This document shows positions 51,086-59,918 of a stretch of DNA of 64,000 nt, piece after piece; position 1 is the stretch's first letter, and every line of letters starts with the position of its first letter. The stretch is from assembly GCF_017743935.1 (NCBI RefSeq), contig NZ_JAGHRE010000001.1:355683-419682 (forward strand). The letters are read 5' to 3'. The notes beneath the pieces were generated by a model, which saw only the letters and a list, made by a program, of their open reading frames with translations, had not been told where the DNA came from and searched no databases. A program made the position numbers and the translations under genes. The stretch comes from Tropicibacter sp. R16_0. GTDB lineage: Bacteria; Pseudomonadota; Alphaproteobacteria; Rhodobacterales; Rhodobacteraceae.

Positions 51086-54000
51086 ATGAGCAGCGATCCC
51101 CGATTCATTCACCTCCGCGTCCACACCGAATACTCTCTTCTCGAAGGGGCCATGCGGCTGAAAAAGCTGCCCGGTCTTTGCGTGCAGATGGATATGCCCG
51201 CGGTGGCCGTCACCGACACCAACAACCTGTTTTCCGCCCTGGAATTTTCGGTTGGCGCGGCCGGGGCAGGGGTGCAGCCCATCATCGGCTGTCAAGTCGA
51301 TCTGGCCTACCTGACACCGCAGCCGGGGGAAAAGCCAAAGGACCCGGCAGGTGTGGTTCTGCTGGCGCAGACCGAGCGCGGGTATGAGAACCTGATGAAG
51401 CTGAACTCGTGCCTGTACGTGGACAAGGGCGGGCAACTGCCACAGGTCACGATGGATGAGCTTGCGGCCTATTCCGAGGGCGTGATCTGCCTGTCGGGCG
51501 GTCCCGAGGGACCTGTTGGGCGGCTCTTGCAGGCGGGGCAACGTCCGGCGGCAGAAGAGCTGATGGACCGGCTGGCGGCGATTTTCCCGGGTCGCTTGTA
51601 TGTCGAGTTGCAGCGCCACCCGGGCGAAGATGGTCAGCCTGAATCCGAACGCCTGACCGAGCGCGGTCATGTGGAAATGGCCTATGCCAAGAACCTGCCA
51701 CTGGTGGCCACCAACGACGCCTACTTCCCGACCGCCAAGATGTACGAGGCGCATGATGCGCTGATCTGTATTTCCGAAGGGGCCTATGTCGACCAGCAAG
51801 AGGGGCGGCGGCGGCTGACGGCGCAGCATTACTTCAAGTCGCAGCAAGAGATGGTGACGCTCTTTGCTGATCTGCCCGAGGCGATTGAAAACACTGTAGA
51901 AATCGCCAAGCGTTGCGCCTTCATGGCCTATCGCCGCGATCCGATCCTGCCCAAATTCGCCGATGACGAGGTCGCCGAACTGCGCCGCATCGCCAACGAA
52001 GGTCTGCAAAAGCGTCTGGCGGTGATCCCGCATGCGGTTTCGGTCGAGGAATATCAGGAACGCCTGGATTTTGAGCTTGGCATCATCGAAGGGATGGGCT
52101 TCCCCGGCTACTTTCTGATCGTTGCCGACTTTATCCAATGGGCCAAGGATCACGACATTCCGGTGGGGCCGGGACGGGGCTCGGGTGCGGGGTCTCTGGT
52201 GGCCTATGCGCTGACCATCACCGACCTTGATCCTTTGCGCTATTCACTGCTGTTTGAGCGCTTCCTCAACCCCGAACGGGTCAGCATGCCCGACTTCGAC
52301 ATCGACTTTTGCATGGACCGCCGCGAAGAGGTGATCCGCTATGTGCAAGAGAAATATGGTCGCGACAAGGTGGGCCAGATCATCACCTTTGGTGCGCTTC
52401 TGTCCAAGGCTGCCGTGCGCGACGTGGGTCGCGTGTTGCAGATGCCATATGGCCAGGTGGACCGCCTGTCCAAGATGATCCCGGTCGAAGGCGTGAAACC
52501 CGTCAGCATCGAAAAGGCTCTGCAAGACGAACCGCGCCTGGCCGAGGAAGCCCGCAACGAAGAGGTCGTGGACCGCCTGCTCACCTATGGGCAGCAGGTC
52601 GAGGGGCTGCTAAGGAACGCCTCGACCCACGCGGCGGGTGTTGTGATTGGCGACCGGCCGCTGGATGCGCTGGTGCCGCTCTATCAGGATCCGCGCTCGG
52701 ATATGCCCGCGACCCAGTTCAACATGAAATGGGTGGAGCAGGCCGGGCTGGTCAAGTTCGACTTTCTAGGTCTGAAAACGCTGACCGTGATCCAGAACGC
52801 CATGGACCTGATCTTCAAATCGGGTCGCGATCTGCATGTCGCTGCCGATGGCACGCAACTTTATGAACCCGCCGATGGCGCGGTGAATGAGATCAACGCC
52901 ATCCCGCTCGATGACAAGCCGACCTATGACCTCTATTCGGCGGCCAAGACGGTGGCGGTGTTCCAGGTGGAATCCACAGGCATGATGGATGCGCTCAAGC
53001 GCATGAAACCGACCTGTATAGAGGATATCGTCGCTCTTGTGGCGCTCTATCGTCCGGGTCCGATGGAGAACATCCCAACCTATTGCGAGGTCAAGAACGG
53101 GCTGAAAGAGATCACGTCCGTCCACCCGTTGATCGACCACATCCTGGCTGAAACCCAAGGCATCATCGTTTACCAGGAACAGGTGATGCAGATCGCGCAG
53201 GTCATGGCGGGCTATTCGCTGGGCGGCGCGGACCTGTTGCGCCGCGCGATGGGCAAAAAGATCAAAGAGGCGATGGACGCCGAGCGCCCGAAGTTTGAAA
53301 AGGGCGCGGCCGAAAACGGGGTCGACAAGAAAAAAGCCTCCGAGGTTTTCGACCTCTTGGAAAAATTCGCCAACTACGGCTTTAACAAATCCCACGCAGC
53401 GGCCTATGCGGTGGTGTCGTATCAGACGGGATGGCTCAAGGCGAACCACCCGGTCGAGTTTATGGGCGGCGTCATGAACTGCGATATCCATCTGACCGAC
53501 AAGCTGGCGATCTATTTCGAAGAGGTCCGCAAGGGGTTGAAACTGCCCTATGTGCCGCCTTGCGTGAACCGCTCGCTTGCGACATTTGATGTGGTGAATG
53601 GCGAATTGGTCTATGCGCTGGGCGCGCTCAAAAACGTGGGCGTTGAGGCGATGAACCTGGTCGTCGAGGGACGGGGCGACAAGCCGTTTGTGAACCTCTT
53701 TGATTTCGCGCGTCGGGTGGATTTGAAACGGGTCGGCAAGCGCCCGCTGGAAATGCTGGCGCGGGCCGGTGCGTTTGATCAGTTGGATCCGAACCGCCGC
53801 CGGGTGTTCGAAAGCCTGGAACCGCTGGTGAATTACTCTGCCGCGATTCAGGAGCAGAAAAACTCGAACCAGGTGTCGCTCTTCGGTGAGGCAGGCGACG
53901 ACCTGCCGGAACCGCGCCTGTCGAATTCGCCCGATTGGTTGGCGGCCGAGCGGTTGAGCGAAGAGTTCAAGGCGATCGGCTTCTACCTCTCGGGGCACCC

Positions 54001-54589
54001 GCTGGACGACTACATGCCCGCGCTCAAGCGCAAGGGCGTGCTGACGCTGGATGAGGTGATGGAGAAGGCCCGCTCCAGCCCGCTGATTGCCAAGATCGCG
54101 GGTGTCGTGGCCGGACGGCAAGAGCGTAAATCGGCGCGCGGCAACCGTTTTGCCTTTGCCCAGTTGTCGGATCCCACCGGGGCCTATGAGGTCACGCTAT
54201 TTTCAGAGGCGTTGGAAAAATGCCGCGAGCATCTGGAAACTGGCGCGCATGTGGTGGTGCAGGCCGAGGCGACGATGGAAGCCGATCAGTTGAAACTGCT
54301 GGGTCGTTCTGTTGGCCCGATTGATGCGGCAATCTCTTCGTCGACCGGGACCAGTGGCCTCAAGGTGTTTTTGGAAGCGCCCGAGGCGGTGCCGACCGTG
54401 GCCAAGGTGCTGGCCGATGCAGCCGAGGCGGCCAAAGGGGCCTCACGCGGGCCTATTCAGGTGTGTTTGATTGCCGCCGGCCTGCCAGGCGATGTCGAAA
54501 TGGATCTTGGCCGCGACTTCCCGGTCAGCCCGCAGATCAAAGGCGCGCTCAAATCGCTTGATGGGGTGATGGCGGTCGAAGAGCTTTGA
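51086..54589 (+). CDS. dnaE: DNA polymerase III subunit alpha
   Basis: The 1167-residue catalytic subunit of the replicative polymerase. The N-terminal PHP domain begins FIHLRVHTEYSLLEGAMR. The catalytic aspartates lie in PDFDIDFCMDRREEV and VKFDFLGLKTLTVI, and the active-site region includes GPGRGSGAGSLVAYAL. The helix-hairpin-helix and OB-fold region near the C-terminus has IAGVVAGRQERKSARGN. Length and order match DnaE1, and no imuA/imuB genes are near, so it is not the mutagenic DnaE2. It is transcribed away from xdhA and ends at a terminator. Confidence 0.97.
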   Translation: MSSDPRFIHLRVHTEYSLLEGAMRLKKLPGLCVQMDMPAVAVTDTNNLFSALEFSVGAAGAGVQPIIGCQVDLAYLTPQPGEKPKDPAGVVLLAQTERGYENLMKLNSCLYVDKGGQLPQVTMDELAAYSEGVICLSGGPEGPVGRLLQAGQRPAAEELMDRLAAIFPGRLYVELQRHPGEDGQPESERLTERGHVEMAYAKNLPLVATNDAYFPTAKMYEAHDALICISEGAYVDQQEGRRRLTAQHYFKSQQEMVTLFADLPEAIENTVEIAKRCAFMAYRRDPILPKFADDEVAELRRIANEGLQKRLAVIPHAVSVEEYQERLDFELGIIEGMGFPGYFLIVADFIQWAKDHDIPVGPGRGSGAGSLVAYALTITDLDPLRYSLLFERFLNPERVSMPDFDIDFCMDRREEVIRYVQEKYGRDKVGQIITFGALLSKAAVRDVGRVLQMPYGQVDRLSKMIPVEGVKPVSIEKALQDEPRLAEEARNEEVVDRLLTYGQQVEGLLRNASTHAAGVVIGDRPLDALVPLYQDPRSDMPATQFNMKWVEQAGLVKFDFLGLKTLTVIQNAMDLIFKSGRDLHVAADGTQLYEPADGAVNEINAIPLDDKPTYDLYSAAKTVAVFQVESTGMMDALKRMKPTCIEDIVALVALYRPGPMENIPTYCEVKNGLKEITSVHPLIDHILAETQGIIVYQEQVMQIAQVMAGYSLGGADLLRRAMGKKIKEAMDAERPKFEKGAAENGVDKKKASEVFDLLEKFANYGFNKSHAAAYAVVSYQTGWLKANHPVEFMGGVMNCDIHLTDKLAIYFEEVRKGLKLPYVPPCVNRSLATFDVVNGELVYALGALKNVGVEAMNLVVEGRGDKPFVNLFDFARRVDLKRVGKRPLEMLARAGAFDQLDPNRRRVFESLEPLVNYSAAIQEQKNSNQVSLFGEAGDDLPEPRLSNSPDWLAAERLSEEFKAIGFYLSGHPLDDYMPALKRKGVLTLDEVMEKARSSPLIAKIAGVVAGRQERKSARGNRFAFAQLSDPTGAYEVTLFSEALEKCREHLETGAHVVVQAEATMEADQLKLLGRSVGPIDAAISSSTGTSGLKVFLEAPEAVPTVAKVLADAAEAAKGASRGPIQVCLIAAGLPGDVEMDLGRDFPVSPQIKGALKSLDGVMAVEEL

Positions 54590-54593
54590 TCTT

Positions 54594-54619
54594 GAGCGCC
54601 GCCGATTGTGGCGGCGCTC
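54594..54619. terminator. Terminator after dnaE
   Basis: GAGCGCCGCC-GATTGT-GGCGGCGCTC is a perfect 10-bp GC-rich stem with a six-base loop. It begins five bases after the dnaE stop and is followed by CGCTTTCTTGACCTTTT. The convergent DUF3604 gene ends 16 bases away, so it may serve both strands. Confidence 0.75.
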
Positions 54620-54634
54620 CGCTTTCTTGACCTT

Positions 54635-56584
54635 TTACTCTTCGCTTGGTGTGTACCAGATCGGCGAGGAATAGGCGCGTTCCTGGTGGATCAGCTGCGC
54701 CTCTTCGGGCAGTTCGATCCCAAAGCGCAGCTTGTCATAGACCACCCAACGCGGTGTTGGAATTTCCAGCACGCGGACATAGTAGAACGCACGCTCGCTG
54801 GCGTCGAAATCTGGATCGGTCCAAACCGTGGCGAGTTCCGCCGTGCCGATTGTGTTGGTCCAACTGGCGGTTTCCAGATCAACAGTGTTGCCGACCGCTG
54901 GCAACTTGCCGTTTGCATCCACCTCGCGGTCATCCGACCAGGCCACATCATAGACTTTTTCGTGCAGCTCGCCTTCGGCGTCCATCCAGCCCTTGACCAC
55001 CTGCATCCGGTCAAGGTTGGCCCCGATCGGATCGCGCAGGGCAAAGAGCAGGAAGCTTGGCGCACCATCGCCTTCGCGTGGGCGCAGGTCCCCGCCCATG
55101 GGAACGCCCTTGTTGTAACCGATCAAAGCAGGCGACCGAGATTTCAGATCGTCGTCGTTGAAGTCCCATCCACCAAAGAAGCGCAAGCCAATGCGGGGCC
55201 CGGTGGTGGCATATGTCTCGCGCCGTTTGAACGCATCAAAAATGGCGCTGCGCGTGTTCTCCTCAGCCCAGACAGCGGTGTAGCCCGAGGCCACCAGTTG
55301 ATACCCTTCGATCCGACCCAGGTCGCTGGCGATGAACGGGTGTTCGATCCGTGTCGCAGACGGCTCAACACTGGTGGATTTGCCGAAGAAGTTTTCTTCT
55401 TCGCCGGTGGCCAGCGACGTATGACTGTCGGTCGCCCCGCCCAAACCGAACTTATAGGGGTTAGTGCCCAGCTTGGCTTCAAGAGCAAGACCCCGTTTCA
55501 GAGCCTCGCGGGCGTACTCGCCCCCCAGCATCTCTTCGGTTTTCACCTCGGTCAAATCCAGGTTGCCCACATCCCAGTTTTCATAGTCGGCGAACTCGTC
55601 ATCGGGGCTCAGGAAAGGGTGTGCCTCGCCATCGCCCTTGATCTGAGTGACTTCATAGTGTGGCTCCCATTTGGCGCGTTTCTGGACGTAATCCTCGTCC
55701 ACCGTGCCACCATGATAGGTATCTTCTGTTGGGAACATCCATCCGTTGGAGAGGTTGCCGTTGTGGGCAAAGGCGACCGCGCGCCCCCCGGTTTTTTCCT
55801 GATACATTTCCAGCCATTCGTACAGATAATTTGGATCTGTATCGCCATAGGGCGGCTGGGTGACCGGCGGGACGACTTGCAAGGCGCGGGTCGGGCCATC
55901 GCGTAGCATCACGTTGCGGTGCAGGTTGAAGCCCTTGGGTACAGACGTCCATTCAAAGCCGATAAATGCTGTGAATTCGCCGGGCTCGTTGGCGTCCTCG
56001 GCCGCCTGCACGATTTTTTCCCAGACAAAGGCAAAAGCATCCGCGCCCGGGCTGTAGGATTCCAGAAGCAACTCGGGCAATGTGCCCTGCGAAAAGTTGG
56101 TGATCAGGTCAAAGGCGGATTTGCCGGCGGCTTCTCCCCCTTTGGTGTAGCCCTCGTACCACTCGCGCCCTTTTGGGTCCGCCAGCACGCCGGGTTTGCC
56201 CGCTTGCAGGTCAGGGGCAAAGCCCATCAGGTCGGTGTGATCGGTGAGGACCATCCAATCGAGCGGACGGCTGAGTTTCACCGGTAGTCCGGTGGATGAA
56301 ATCACCTGCTCACCCTTGGCAAAGGCCCAGGCATCATCTGGGCCAAGGATATTACCAAACGCGCCGGCATCCAGTGACAGGCTAGTGTGTAGATGCGTTT
56401 CACCCCACAAGGGTTGGATCGGAATGGATCGGTTGGCGTAGGGCGAAAAGGCCTCGGGCGGGAAGGCGCTGGCGGCGGCCTCTTCGGTGGTCTTGATCTG
56501 GGCCTGTCCCGCGCCGGGCAACATCAATGCAGCAGCCATCGCAACAGAGGACAGGAACGCGGTGGAACGTCTTTGGGTCTTCAT
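54635..56584 (-). CDS. Exported DUF3604 domain protein
   Basis: A 649-residue secreted or periplasmic protein. The signal peptide has a basic start, a hydrophobic core and likely cleavage near GAGQAQ-IK (about residue 29). The DUF3604 signature is [20 protein letters not shown] and [12 protein letters not shown], followed by [14 protein letters not shown]. These histidines and aspartates resemble a PHP-type metal site. Later blocks are [19 protein letters not shown] and [18 protein letters not shown]. The family has no established biochemical activity. It stands alone between dnaE and slyX, and its upstream interval (56585-56738) is AT-rich. Confidence 0.85.
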   Translation of the reverse strand: MKTQRRSTAFLSSVAMAAALMLPGAGQAQIKTTEEAAASAFPPEAFSPYANRSIPIQPLWGETHLHTSLSLDAGAFGNILGPDDAWAFAKGEQVISSTGLPVKLSRPLDWMVLTDHTDLMGFAPDLQAGKPGVLADPKGREWYEGYTKGGEAAGKSAFDLITNFSQGTLPELLLESYSPGADAFAFVWEKIVQAAEDANEPGEFTAFIGFEWTSVPKGFNLHRNVMLRDGPTRALQVVPPVTQPPYGDTDPNYLYEWLEMYQEKTGGRAVAFAHNGNLSNGWMFPTEDTYHGGTVDEDYVQKRAKWEPHYEVTQIKGDGEAHPFLSPDDEFADYENWDVGNLDLTEVKTEEMLGGEYAREALKRGLALEAKLGTNPYKFGLGGATDSHTSLATGEEENFFGKSTSVEPSATRIEHPFIASDLGRIEGYQLVASGYTAVWAEENTRSAIFDAFKRRETYATTGPRIGLRFFGGWDFNDDDLKSRSPALIGYNKGVPMGGDLRPREGDGAPSFLLFALRDPIGANLDRMQVVKGWMDAEGELHEKVYDVAWSDDREVDANGKLPAVGNTVDLETASWTNTIGTAELATVWTDPDFDASERAFYYVRVLEIPTPRWVVYDKLRFGIELPEEAQLIHQERAYSSPIWYTPSEE

Positions 56585-56738
56585 ACTGATCTCCCTGAAC
56601 AGATTTTGGGAACCGTACGCTATTGGCAGCGGCAGGCCTTCTCGGTTGGGTATTCAAGTATTCAATTGGCAGTATGAGACGAGTATCTGTTTTGAAACAG
56701 ATACTTGTCAACAGTCGGCTTTGACTTGTTCAGGATGA

Positions 56739-56933
56739 TCAGTAGTGGGGAGGACGTTCGTCGCCCAGAACGATACCACCGGCGCCGGTCTGTTCGCGCT
56801 CGGCCTCACGCTCCATCAGCATCTGCACGCGTCGGGTCAGGATTGCAATCTCGGTTTCTTGCCGGGCCACCACATCGCTCATCTCCTCGACCGTGCGGGT
56901 CAGGTGGGCGATCTGTTCCTCGAGCTTTTGCAT
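56739..56933 (-). CDS. slyX: SlyX family protein
   Basis: A 64-residue coiled-coil protein. The heptad pattern runs through LEEQIAHLTRTVEEMSDVVA and ETEIAILTRRVQMLMEREAE, and the C-terminal RPPHY is the hallmark of SlyX. The function of SlyX is not established. ATG 56933; the gene diverges from the enoyl-CoA hydratase gene, with about 100 bases between the starts. Confidence 0.88.
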   Translation of the reverse strand: MQKLEEQIAHLTRTVEEMSDVVARQETEIAILTRRVQMLMEREAEREQTGAGGIVLGDERPPHY

Positions 56934-57037
56934 GGGGCATGGGTCCTTTGGGGTGCTGCCCTCTCATACAGGCGCAACGTCACGCTTGCCAGCCCGATGT
57001 GACAGGTCCGAACCTGTGATCAAAGGGAGAAAACGCC

Positions 57038-57841
57038 ATGACCATCACCATCGATAAAAGCGATGCCATCACGACCATTGCCATCAACCGGCCCGACGCA
57101 CGAAACGCGGTCAACCCCGAGACGGCACGGCTGCTGTATCAGGCTTTTCTGGATTTTGAGGCTGATGGGGCGCAGCGCGTCGCGATTCTGACCGGGAATG
57201 GTGGATACTTCTGCGCCGGTTTCGATCTCAAGGCGGCAGGTGCAGGGGACGCGACAGGTTGGATGGCCGAGGTTCAGATCCCGGAAGGCTGGGACGACCC
57301 AATGGCCCATCCCATCCCTGGTCCGATGGGGCCATCGCGCCTGATGTTGTCCAAACCCGTGATCGCAGCCATCGAAGGTCCGGCCGTGGCGGGGGGGATG
57401 GAGCTGGCGGCCTGGTGCGACATGCGCGTCATGGCGCAGGGTGCTGTGACCGGCGTGTTCTGCCGTCGCTGGGGTGTGCCCTTGATCGATGGGGGTACGA
57501 TCCGCTTGCCACAGATCTTGGGCCAAGGGCGGGCAAACGACCTGATCCTGACGGGCCGCGGGGTCGAGGCGGATGAGGCGCTGTCGCTTGGCTTTGCCAA
57601 CCGGACCTGTCCGCACGGTGAAGCGTTGGAGGTCGCACGCGCGATTGCCGCTGATCTGATCCGCTTCCCGCAGGCCTGCATGTTGGCGGATCACCTGTCG
57701 GCGCGCATGACGCCTGCTGATCTGGCCGCATCCCTGCGCCGGGAATGGCTGTCCTTTGCGGCCTTCGCTGCCGAAGGTCAGGCGGGGGCTGCGCGCTTTG
57801 CCTCGGGCAAGGGGCGGTCGGGGGATTTTGGCGACATCTAG
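57038..57841 (+). CDS. Enoyl-CoA hydratase/isomerase family protein
   Basis: A 267-residue crotonase-fold protein. The N-terminal strand ITTIAINRPDARNAVNPETA and the oxyanion/CoA segments GYFCAGFDLKAAG and AIEGPAVAGGMELAAWCDMR are typical. At the position of the first catalytic glutamate it has GGMELAAWC, and after that RRWGVPLIDGGTIRL in place of the usual second glutamate (around ...GL.PEGGG), so it may be an isomerase or another crotonase activity rather than a classical hydratase. Its TAG overlaps the stop of the convergent LysR gene in CTAG. Substrate unknown. Confidence 0.83.
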   Translation: MTITIDKSDAITTIAINRPDARNAVNPETARLLYQAFLDFEADGAQRVAILTGNGGYFCAGFDLKAAGAGDATGWMAEVQIPEGWDDPMAHPIPGPMGPSRLMLSKPVIAAIEGPAVAGGMELAAWCDMRVMAQGAVTGVFCRRWGVPLIDGGTIRLPQILGQGRANDLILTGRGVEADEALSLGFANRTCPHGEALEVARAIAADLIRFPQACMLADHLSARMTPADLAASLRREWLSFAAFAAEGQAGAARFASGKGRSGDFGDI

Positions 57842-58743
57842 ATGGTCAGCAGACGGTTGGCTTCGCTTTGCAAAATCTCGGCCAGGACGTCGCTGCCGGG
57901 GCGAGGTTCGGGCAACTGCGGTTGAACCAGGGCCAGATCGCGCATCGCATCTGCATCATCCAGCGCGACCAGACGCACATCCGTGCCTCGACGCAACTCG
58001 GTTGCGGCATAAATACTGGGCAGGATGGCCAGACCTGCCCCGGTTGCCGCCATAAGGCGAATCGCGTCAAGGCTTGTGCCCTCATATTCGTCCGACACCC
58101 GCCCACCGGCCCGCGCGGCCAGGCCTGCCACGATATGCGACAGCCGGTGGCCTGCGCCCAGGGTCAAAAGGGTCTGGCCCTTGAGCGCCGAAAGCGGAAC
58201 GCGGGTCAGCGTGGAAAACTCGGGATGATCGAGGGCCACCGCAACCCAGAGCTTTTCGGTGAACAGATGTGCCCGGCGTGCGCCCGGGTGATCTTCGGGG
58301 GTCGAGATGATCATGTCCAAACGTCCGCTGCGCAGCCCTTCGTCCAGATCGCGGGTGCTCTCTTCGCGTACGATCAGGCGGAACCGGGGGTGCTCGCGGT
58401 GTAAACGGCGCGCGACACCCGGCAAGAGATATGGGCCGATTGAGGGTAAAACCCCCAACCGCAGGCGGCCCTGAAAGATGCCGCCACCCCGTGCTGCGAC
58501 CCTAAGATCCTGAATTTCATGCAGGATCAGGCGGGCGCGGCGCACGACCTCTTCTCCGACCGGGGTGATCTTGGCGCCCGCACGGCCGCGTTGAAACAAC
58601 TGCGTGCCCAGGTCGGACTCAACCTCGCTCAGCTGTGCCGACAGGCTGGGCTGGCTTACGTTCAGGCGCGTGGCGGCCAGGCCGACCTGGCCGGTATCGG
58701 CCACGGCGACGATGTATTCCAATTGGCGCAGCGTCGGGCGCAT
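57838..58743 (-). CDS. OxyR-like LysR regulator lacking all cysteines
   Basis: A 301-residue LysR-type regulator closest in pattern to OxyR. The helix-turn-helix is LRQLEYIVAVADTGQVGLAA then TRLNVSQPSLSAQLSEVESD. In the effector domain the segment corresponding to the OxyR peroxide sensor reads LLTLGAGHRLSHIVAGLAA, so both redox cysteines are absent, and I find no cysteine anywhere in the protein. It probably responds to a small molecule instead of peroxide. It is divergent from the SbtA-like permease gene, and the shared intergenic DNA carries an OxyR-type operator next to its own start codon. The permease is therefore the likely target. Confidence 0.87.
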   Translation of the reverse strand: MRPTLRQLEYIVAVADTGQVGLAATRLNVSQPSLSAQLSEVESDLGTQLFQRGRAGAKITPVGEEVVRRARLILHEIQDLRVAARGGGIFQGRLRLGVLPSIGPYLLPGVARRLHREHPRFRLIVREESTRDLDEGLRSGRLDMIISTPEDHPGARRAHLFTEKLWVAVALDHPEFSTLTRVPLSALKGQTLLTLGAGHRLSHIVAGLAARAGGRVSDEYEGTSLDAIRLMAATGAGLAILPSIYAATELRRGTDVRLVALDDADAMRDLALVQPQLPEPRPGSDVLAEILQSEANRLLTI

Positions 58744-58745
58744 TC

Positions 58746-58782
58746 ATAGCTCCAAACTATGTAAAGTACAGTTATCATATAT
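58746..58782. promoter_or_regulatory. OxyR-type tandem operator between the LysR and permease genes
   Basis: The sequence ATAGCTCCAAACTAT (58746-58760) matches every defined position of the OxyR half-motif ATAGnTnnnAnCTAT. After exactly seven bases, ACAGTTATCATATAT (58768-58782) matches eight of ten. The whole fits the four-half-site OxyR operator at 18 of 20 positions. It lies just upstream of the regulator's ATG and about 60 bases before the permease ATG. Confidence 0.7.
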
Positions 58783-58842
58783 TTGTATTTATGTTAGTGG
58801 CAAGAAATACGGTTGCGGACTTTTTGACTGACAGGAACCGCA

Positions 58843-59811
58843 ATGGAACTTTCGATCGCTGCGCTGACCAGCAACCTACTGGCCCCCACCATCCTTTTCT
58901 TTGTGCTTGGCCTGATCGCCGCCTTTGCGCGAAGTGATCTGTCCATTCCCGACGGCGCGGCCAAGATCATGTCGATCTATCTTTTGCTAGCCATCGGTTT
59001 CAAAGGCGGTGCCGCAGTCGCCAAAAGCGGGGTCGACAGCCAATTGGTGACCTCACTGATTGCCGGCATGGTATTGTCCTTTGTTCTGCCCTTTGTCGCC
59101 TATGGGTTGCTCAGGGCGATGACGCGCCTGGATGGGCTGAACGCGGCCGCTGTGGCGGGGCATTATGGCTCGATCTCGATTGTCACCTTTGTGACCGCTG
59201 TCAGCCTGCTTGAGGCGCGCGGGATCACGTCCGAGGGGTATCTGGTTGCGGTCGCCGCGGTGATGGAGGTGCCTGCGATCATGTCGGCGTTGTGGATCGC
59301 GGCGCGCAAAACAGGCGCGGCCAAGATGGACGCCAAGCTGATGCGGCACATCCTGGGTAATGGCTCGATCGTGTTGCTTGTGGGGTCGTTCGTGATCGGG
59401 GCGGTCACCGGCGAAAAGGGCCTGAACGATCTGCACCCCTTCATCGTGGTGCCGTTTACAGGCGTTCTGGCGATTTTCCTGCTGGACATGGGCCTGTCGG
59501 CGGGCCGCAGCCTGATTGAAAACAAACAGGATATCTCGGGCGGGTTGCTGGTGTTTGGCTGCGTGATGCCGGTCATCGGCAGCCTCTTTGGCCTGCTGGC
59601 GGCGGTTCTTGTTGGGCTGTCAACCGGTGGCACATTTCTGCTCATGGTGCTGTCGGCGTCCGCCTCTTACATCGCGGTGCCCGCTGCGATGCGCTTGGCG
59701 CTGCCACAGGCCAAGTCCGGCATCTATCTGTCTTTGGCGCTTGGTGTGACGTTCCCGTTCAACCTGACGCTGGGGATGCCGCTCTATTACATGCTCGCCA
59801 GCCTGGTCTGA
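58843..59811 (+). CDS. SbtA-like sodium-dependent bicarbonate transport family permease
   Basis: A 322-residue membrane protein with about ten helices in two inverted repeats. Segments such as [40 protein letters not shown] and [20 protein letters not shown] are characteristic of the SbtA (DUF897) family. SbtA in cyanobacteria imports bicarbonate with sodium; in heterotrophs the substrate is mostly untested, and other anions are possible. No SbtB-like PII protein gene is adjacent. It is divergent from the OxyR-like regulator and followed by a terminator hairpin. Confidence 0.83.
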   Translation: MELSIAALTSNLLAPTILFFVLGLIAAFARSDLSIPDGAAKIMSIYLLLAIGFKGGAAVAKSGVDSQLVTSLIAGMVLSFVLPFVAYGLLRAMTRLDGLNAAAVAGHYGSISIVTFVTAVSLLEARGITSEGYLVAVAAVMEVPAIMSALWIAARKTGAAKMDAKLMRHILGNGSIVLLVGSFVIGAVTGEKGLNDLHPFIVVPFTGVLAIFLLDMGLSAGRSLIENKQDISGGLLVFGCVMPVIGSLFGLLAAVLVGLSTGGTFLLMVLSASASYIAVPAAMRLALPQAKSGIYLSLALGVTFPFNLTLGMPLYYMLASLV

Positions 59812-59817
59812 GCGTCC

Positions 59818-59850
59818 GGGCGCCGAATACCTGCAAGGTGCGGCGCCCCT
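59818..59850 (+). terminator. Terminator after the SbtA-like gene
   Basis: GGGCGCCG (59818-59825) pairs with CGGCGCCC (59841-59848), and ACCT/AGGT pairs inside the loop, giving an extended hairpin. CTTTACCTT follows. It starts seven bases after the stop codon. Confidence 0.65.
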
Positions 59851-59918
59851 TTACCTTGCCCCTCAGCGGACCATGGGCTAGACCCCGCGCGACAGTAATG
59901 CCCCCTGAGGATACTTCG

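Noticed and set aside
50927-54121. Long minus-strand frames inside dnaE.
   Set aside because: DnaE motifs are continuous on the plus strand across the whole interval; the antisense frames have no ribosome sites and no domains.
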